From positions 1 to 37,560 of the forward strand of contig NAVB01001051.1 of the NCBI GenBank assembly GCA_002179805.1: a stretch of DNA of 37,560 bases, read 5' to 3'. Within the stretch, counting starts at the first letter, position 1, and each line of letters opens with the position of its first letter. The notes beneath the pieces are model-generated. The model was not told the DNA's origin. It saw only the letters and a program-made list of their open reading frames with translations, and ran no database searches. A program made the position numbers and the translations under genes. This stretch comes from Acanthamoeba lenticulata. Lineage: Eukaryota; Discosea; Longamoebia; Acanthamoebidae. Shown here piece after piece: positions 31,764 to 37,560 of this stretch.

Positions 31764-34075
31764 ATGTCTGAACAGGACGTGCTCTATGAGGAGGTGAGTT
31801 GTAAGAAAGTCTTGAAGGTTCGTCTTGAAGGTTCTTCTGACACCACACGGGCGCAGGAGAATAGCCTCCGCGCCATCCTCAGCGGTGGCACGCTGGGAGA
31901 TGCAAGCAAACGGCGCATCAAAGCCGCCACCCTCTCCAAGCTAATCGACCTCATAACGGACAAACAAGTTCCTGGTACGTTCCTCCGTTGCCCTTTGAGT
32001 TTCGCCCCTTTTCGTCTTCCTCACCCGTCTTTCTCTTTTCCTCTTCGGCGTTTCAGCTGACGCCTCCGTGGCAGCCCAGATTCCGTTCGAGCGGATGCTG
32101 GTCGAGTGCCACACGCTCTTTTGCTCGTCGTCCTTCTTCGTTGATACCCTCATCGCCAAGTACGTGCTCCTGCTCACCACACAGATCTCTGTGCGGAATT
32201 TTTGAAGACATGCCTTTCAACACACACACAGGTTTGAGCGTGTCAAAGACGATGAAGAGCAGGGGCGAGCTAAGCACATGTACATATCCTCTCTATCTCT
32301 CTTTGTCCTTTGCCTTTGTCCTTTGTAGCTTATCTCACCTGGTGGCCCAGAACGCTTGCTCTGATGCGGACATTGCTGGGCGAGCTGCTGCACAACAACC
32401 CAGAGAGCCAAAACGTCGAAAAGATTGTAATGTTGTTCCACGTCCATGACGCTGCGGAGCATTGTCGCATACTCACTCAACCCCCATTCTCCCAACGTGC
32501 TTCGCAGAGACGATTCGCCTTAGCGCAAGAATCCCATCTGGCCTCCGCCATGATCGCCGCGATTACGATGGCGCGCAGCAAGGAAGCGCCCAAATCGCAG
32601 GCCATATGGACCAGCTTGGAAGAACCCGATCCGCCCATCCTCCGCCTCCCGCCTGACGTAGAAGTGGTACGGAGCACCTCCGCTTTCGTTCTTTTGGGTC
32701 CGTCGTTTTCGTTCTAACTGGTAAGGCAGACAAAGCTCGACGATGTGGATCCGAGAGAGTTGGCCAAACAGCTGACGCTGCTGATGGAGAAGAATTTTGC
32801 ACAGCTTCGACCTCGAGAGTACGCCTACTTTCTCCGCAAGAAGACGAGCCTGTTCGACCTCATCTACAACCACATGCTCTGGGACGAGCACGTGGTCCGG
32901 AAGATGGGCAACCTGACCAACATCATCACGTATTTCTGCGGTCTCGTCCACTGGCTGCGACATGAGATTGATGCGTGTTGTTCCTACCAGCGCAAGTCTG
33001 CGACACTGACCTACCTCTTCCACTTTGCCAAGGTCCCTTTCATGCTGAAGTTTTGTATCTGTTTAAGAACAGATTGACTGACGACTCAAAACGTCGAACA
33101 GGAGCTGTATCGCATCCGCAATATGCATGCCCTGGCCGCTGTAGTGTTAGTGCTTTCGCCCCACTTTGACGACCTCCAGCAGGTGATCTCACTCCCAATT
33201 TGTTGTTTTTGTATTTATTTTGTTTTTATTTATTTATTTTGGTTTTTTGACATTATTTACTTCATAATGGTGCGCCTAACATGTGATACATGTGCTGCAC
33301 GGGCCTGACAGATCTTGTCGCCGTCGGAGGTGGGAGAGCTGACGGAGCTGGTGCTGCTGTTCCACTCTTCAGAGAGCGAAACGCTAGAGGGCGGTTTCGA
33401 GTTCAGCCACAGCACCAAGCGAGGCCGCGACCTCCTCTACCGGACCTACTCGGCGTGCCTGCCCTTCATGGGCACCTACCTGCACGCCATGCAGATCATC
33501 AACGCCACAGAGGCCGCCTTCGACGACGACCAGCTGGCGTTTGTCAAGACCAAAAGCATGTTCAACATTCAGAAGATGGAGCGCCTCAGCCTGGTCATGA
33601 AGTTGCTGCAGCAGTTCCAGAACCGGCGGTATGGCTACGAGAGCGTGACCAACATCCATTGCTACCTCAAGCTGAGCATTGAGCAGGTGCACCAAAGACT
33701 TTCAAATTCATCCCGTCATGTTGATGATGTTTGTTCGTTGCTTACTGCCACCGTAACCGATAAAGGGTTTACGAGCGATGCAGCTCCGACGGCTTGGGCA
33801 TCTATGCCGGGAAGCCGTGTGGCGGCACAAGGTGGATTGGCGGAGACACCAGCTGCCCGCCGAACTCATCGAGTTCCTCTCCCAGCACCAGGTTCGGCTT
33901 GGCGATGTCCTCTCTGTCCTGAGCAGCCTGTAAGCCGCGGCTTGTGCCTTCTTACGAGCAAAACGGAGGAATATAAAAGGTGTTTTGTTTTGTTATTCTA
34001 TTTTGCCTAACCACCAGCGAATCAGCAACATCGTCAGCCATGAACTGGAGCCAGAGGTTGCTGCTTTACTGCTGA
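31764..34075 (+). CDS. Ras guanine nucleotide exchange factor (REM + RasGEF/CDC25 domains)
   Basis: Eleven exons (31764-31793, 31857-31974, 32057-32159, 32232-32279, 32351-32426, 32508-32666, 32730-33032, 33102-33182, 33312-33686, 33766-33929, 34018-34075) give 504 residues. The N-terminal REM-like region (about 30-125) has TLSKLIDLIT and SSSFFVDTLIAKF. The catalytic domain (about 180-430) shows the CDC25 pattern: VDPRELAKQLTLLM, LTNIITYFCGLVHWL, ATLTYLFHFAKELYRIRNMH, CLPFMGTYLHAMQIIN, KMERLSLVMKLLQQFQ. RasGEFs open Ras-family GTPases at membranes; in amoebae they act in chemotaxis and macropinocytosis. No extra LisH, DEP or PH domain is visible, so it is a minimal form. Doubtful points: the acceptor at 32350 and the last intron; without it the stop would be 33931-33933. 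Confidence 0.88.
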
Positions 34076-34149
34076 CAGGGTTCGCAAACGAGTTGGTAAT
34101 CCACGTGCTTACCTTCCTGACTTTATGGAGCCGGGAATTCGTGACGCTT

Positions 34150-36050
34150 TCACTGGAACTTGAAGGAGAAGGACCGGTTGCCGAGAGATGTGTAGATGTC
34201 CACGTTGGGAGTGTTTCCCGACACGGCCGTGACCTAATGTTGTAAGCTTTGTCAGACCAGGAAGGCTGTCCCGGGACGGACAGCTGTGTTTCCGAACCTG
34301 AAGGTGCGTGGGCTCCCTGTTGTAGGCCACCGAGAAGAGCGAGCTGGACTTGGACTCGGCCGTCGAACGCAGCACGCCATCGGTCTTGCCCCAGTGGTAG
34401 ACTTTGCTCTCGTTGCCCACCGATATGATCTGATCAGATCCCCGCGCAACAATGAAGGTTGTTGATGACGGTGATGACGAGGATCAAAAAGGACAGATAA
34501 GTCATTGGCGAAGGTGCGCACCTCGTCTTCAGCAAAGATGGCGGCTTGTGGGGTGCCGCCGGTGGGCATCACCGCGCTCGAGGTGAGCGAAGGCAGATGC
34601 CACAGGCTGAGGAAATGGGTGCCGCCGCCGCACACCATCCACGTGTCGTATTCGTCGCACGCCACGCACGAGACCCAGTTGTTGGCGCCCAGCTTGGGCT
34701 TGAAATCAGTCACCGACACGCTCTTGCGCGTCGCAGCGTCGAGCACGGCCCGCGCCTCGTGTGTTCGCGCGTCTTCATGTGGCAAACGACGACGACGACG
34801 ACGACGACGACGTGAGCTTATGAGTTGAGATCTAAACTACAAGTACAATGCATTGAGAGAAGACACGCACCCCAGAGCCGGACGGTGCCGTCCTCGCTGC
34901 CGGAGATCACCTGGTTGCCGTCGCTGGTAAGCGTGACGCAGTGCACGTAGTCCGCATGACCCTGTGGGTGAGCATGTGTATTTGTGTGCGTGAGCAGAAG
35001 AGCAACAACGAGGCCAATCCGAAGAAAGAGAAGAAGGAGAAGGGGAGGGACCTGGAGGGCGCCGATCTTCTCCTCGGTCTCCGTGTCCCAGATGTGCACC
35101 ATGTTGTCACCGCACGCGGCAAAAAGCACACCCTCCTAGAGACGGGGACAACAACTGTGAGCGACAAGCTCAGTGTGAAGAATCCGTTCAAAGAGGGCCC
35201 GCGGACCTTGGTGATGGCGATGCCGTTGGCCTCGGTCGGATACTCCTTGTTTCGGAGGGTGAAGAGTCGGGCGTCCTCCTCGCCCTCGACCTCCACTGGA
35301 AGCAATCAAGCCGGGGTGTGTGAGTAGTTGTCCATCAGTGCATGATCTCGAGGGAAGGAGCGCCTCGTACTGTCTGACGGCTGTGCGCTGGCCTCGGCCC
35401 TGGCGAGCAGCTTGCTCCAGTCCCACCCTTTGATTTCCTTCTCGCCAGCGCTGCGAGCCAAACGAGATGAGCAAGAGGATGAAGACGCAGAAGAAGAAGA
35501 AGAAGAAGAGCCCACCTCACGAGCACGTTGGAGCCAAAGAAGGAGAGCTGGTAGATGGGCGTCCCCTCGTCGTGGGCCTGGAACGAGTACGTCGGCGCCG
35601 GGCGGTGCTCTTTGCCCTTCCTGCGCGTACGGCCGCGCGTCCACGCAGAGATGAGCGCAAGTGGGCCACGCACGCAGTGAGCACAAAGACGACGTGGAGG
35701 CGGCAGTGTACTTGGACGCTTGTCGTAATCGTGCGTCCTCCCAATAAGCCTTACTCTGCACAGAAATCAGAATCAGATGGTGAATGGTTAGAGAATGGAG
35801 TGAAGCAAGCTTCTAGAAGCTGGCACTGCCATACGAGAAAGGTTTCTAGTCGCCAGAAGGCAATGCGGCCCTGGTCGTTGCACGACACAAGGTAGCCATC
35901 AGGACTGAAAATGCTACTGAAGACGATGGTTTGCTGTCGCTTGATCTTCTCCCTCAGGTTTTGTGCGTATGCTGCCGCATCAAAAGGTGGTCGCACAGAC
36001 GGAGCGGTTGAGCCCCTGGGGGAGGTGGATGTAGCTGTTGGGGCGTGCAT
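34150..36050 (-). CDS. THOC6: THO complex subunit 6 homologue (WD40 propeller)
   Basis: Ten exons (36050-35835, 35755-35712, 35620-35516, 35450-35371, 35295-35207, 35135-35052, 34961-34871, 34772-34522, 34429-34298, 34233-34150) encode 391 residues. WD-type repeats include FSPDGYLVSCNDQGRIAFW, LFAACGDNMVHIWD and QVISGSEDGTVRLWD. Segments specific to THOC6 are EKEIKGWDWSKLL, WVSCVACDEYDTWMVCGGG followed by LSLWHLPS, and the C-terminal VDIYTSLGNRSFSFKF. THOC6 belongs to THO/TREX, which couples transcription to mRNA export in the nucleus. Length fits the family (about 340-390). All exons join in phase. It is convergent with the RasGEF gene, with 74 bases between the coding ends. Confidence 0.93.
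34786..34812. repeat. (ACG)9 microsatellite in a THOC6 intron
   Basis: Nine perfect ACG units lie inside the intron 34773-34870. Because it is intronic, length variation there would not alter the protein. Confidence 0.85.
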
Positions 36051-36232
36051 TTAGATTCGACTGCGGACAAGAAAAAGGTCAAAAAAAAGCTTTTCTGCTT
36101 CCATCATCACCAAAGTTTGCGTGCAAATTGGGCTTGTGATTTTTTTTGAATAAACTGAATCAGGCTGTACAACCTCGATCGAGCGCTCTGCTTCTAAATT
36201 CGAGTTCGGTCGTCGTTCTCCTGGTCAGCTTG

Positions 36233-36418
36233 TCAACGCGGTACGGCAGCGTCCTTTGAGAGGAGAATTTGAGCGGCGTTGATGGCGTAGGGAGCGAGCC
36301 GGATAGCGACAATGCCAACACCCATCCAGATGGCCTTCTGCTTGAGATCGCTCATAACTTCCTCATAGCTGGGAGGCTTAGGTCCCGCGGCTCCGGCAAG
36401 CAAGGCGTTCAGGTCCAT
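36233..36418 (-). CDS. Small single-span membrane protein, Tom5-like candidate
   Basis: One exon encodes 61 residues. A short N-terminus (MDLNALLAGAAGPKPPSYEE) and a charged helix (VMSDLKQKA) precede one membrane span (IWMGVGIVAIRLAPYAI) and a short tail. The layout and the R-x-x-P inside the span (IRLAPY) recall Tom5, the small tail-anchored subunit of the mitochondrial TOM translocase, which is equally short. Similarity over 60 residues by eye is weak evidence, and another small mitochondrial or ER protein is possible. It sits head-to-head with TRAPPC3, only 102 bases apart, and downstream of THOC6 on the same strand. Confidence 0.6.
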   Translation of the reverse strand: MDLNALLAGAAGPKPPSYEEVMSDLKQKAIWMGVGIVAIRLAPYAINAAQILLSKDAAVPR

Positions 36419-36520
36419 GGTTTAGATCTAACTGTGGTGTCAAAGAAACAAAAATCGCCAGAAAGGGCTTGGGTTTCCTCGAAGAAATCAGTCGACAGAA
36501 AGATACAACAAGATCACAAG
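36419..36520. promoter_or_regulatory. 102-bp bidirectional promoter region
   Basis: It lies between the ATG codons of the Tom5-like gene (-) and TRAPPC3 (+). No TATA or CCAAT box is visible. The stretch is purine-rich toward TRAPPC3. Confidence 0.45.
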
Positions 36521-37339
<819 letters not shown>

Positions 37340-37560
37340 TCGTGTAGCGCGCTTCTTCACACTTGCAAAGGGTTCTTCTCCTCTGTGTCGTTCTATGCGT
37401 CTTCGTTTACGTTTTGATGCACTACATGTATTCCAGTCCACGGCCACAGCGCCCCATGCACAGACTTTCTCCTCTTTACTTCGTCCGTCGTCGTTTTCAT
37501 CCCTCCTCTTCTCGATCCCTTGTTGCTCTCGAACCGGCCAAAAACGTAGCCGTCCGAGGT

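Noticed and set aside
33971..33979. TATAAAAGG as a promoter
   Set aside because: It lies within the last intron or 3' end of the RasGEF gene with no gene starting downstream on the plus strand.

Overview
The window is nuclear DNA of a free-living amoebozoan, most likely Acanthamoeba or a close relative. It is GC-rich and gene-dense. Almost every gene is cut by many short introns (about 30-125 bases) with GT(A/G)CG-type donors, and the proteins are ordinary eukaryotic families: SET1, THOC6, TRAPPC3/Bet3, RasGEF and calmodulin-like. The genus is inferred from style and content, not from a marker gene. I see no rRNA, tRNA, CRISPR, transposon or viral insertion.

Layout. 1-696 (+): 3' end of an unidentified gene. 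983-1490 (-): calmodulin-like EF-hand protein. 1918-2855 (+): secreted phospholipase A2-like protein. 3144-4879 (+): Kv-beta/AKR6-type aldo-keto reductase. 5175-7056 (-): family 61 glycosyltransferase-like type II membrane protein. 7138-10250 (+): ankyrin-MBOAT (ACAT/DGAT1-type) fusion. 10333-12978 (+): divergent XRN-family exonuclease. 13043-15366 (-): unidentified multi-pass membrane protein. 15556-15867 (+): uncertain ORF. 16121-18058 (+): intronless type I membrane protein with an RCC1-like propeller. 18121-20156 (-): MFS transporter. 20646-27731 (+): SET1 histone methyltransferase. 27924-31601 (+): second SET-domain protein. 31764-34075 (+): RasGEF. 34150-36050 (-): THOC6. 36233-36418 (-): Tom5-like small membrane protein. 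36521-37339 (+): TRAPPC3/Bet3.

Exon models were built by hand from splice consensus, reading-frame phase and family similarity. Every complete model sums to a whole number of codons, and doubtful junctions are named in the entries. Neighbours do not form one pathway. A loose chromatin/mRNA cluster (SET1, second SET protein, THOC6) lies on the right, and membrane, lipid and glycan genes lie on the left. Genes are packed head-to-head across promoters as short as 81 bp and tail-to-tail with 60-75 bp between stops.

The observations most worth following are: an ACAT-like enzyme fused to ankyrin repeats whose invariant catalytic histidine is tyrosine; a perfect 24-bp palindrome on an intron-like segment of the unknown membrane gene; a 29-nt candidate intron in the XRN gene; an extracellular RCC1 propeller with a cysteine pair in every blade; and a phospholipase A2 with an insertion of about 40 residues in its catalytic core.
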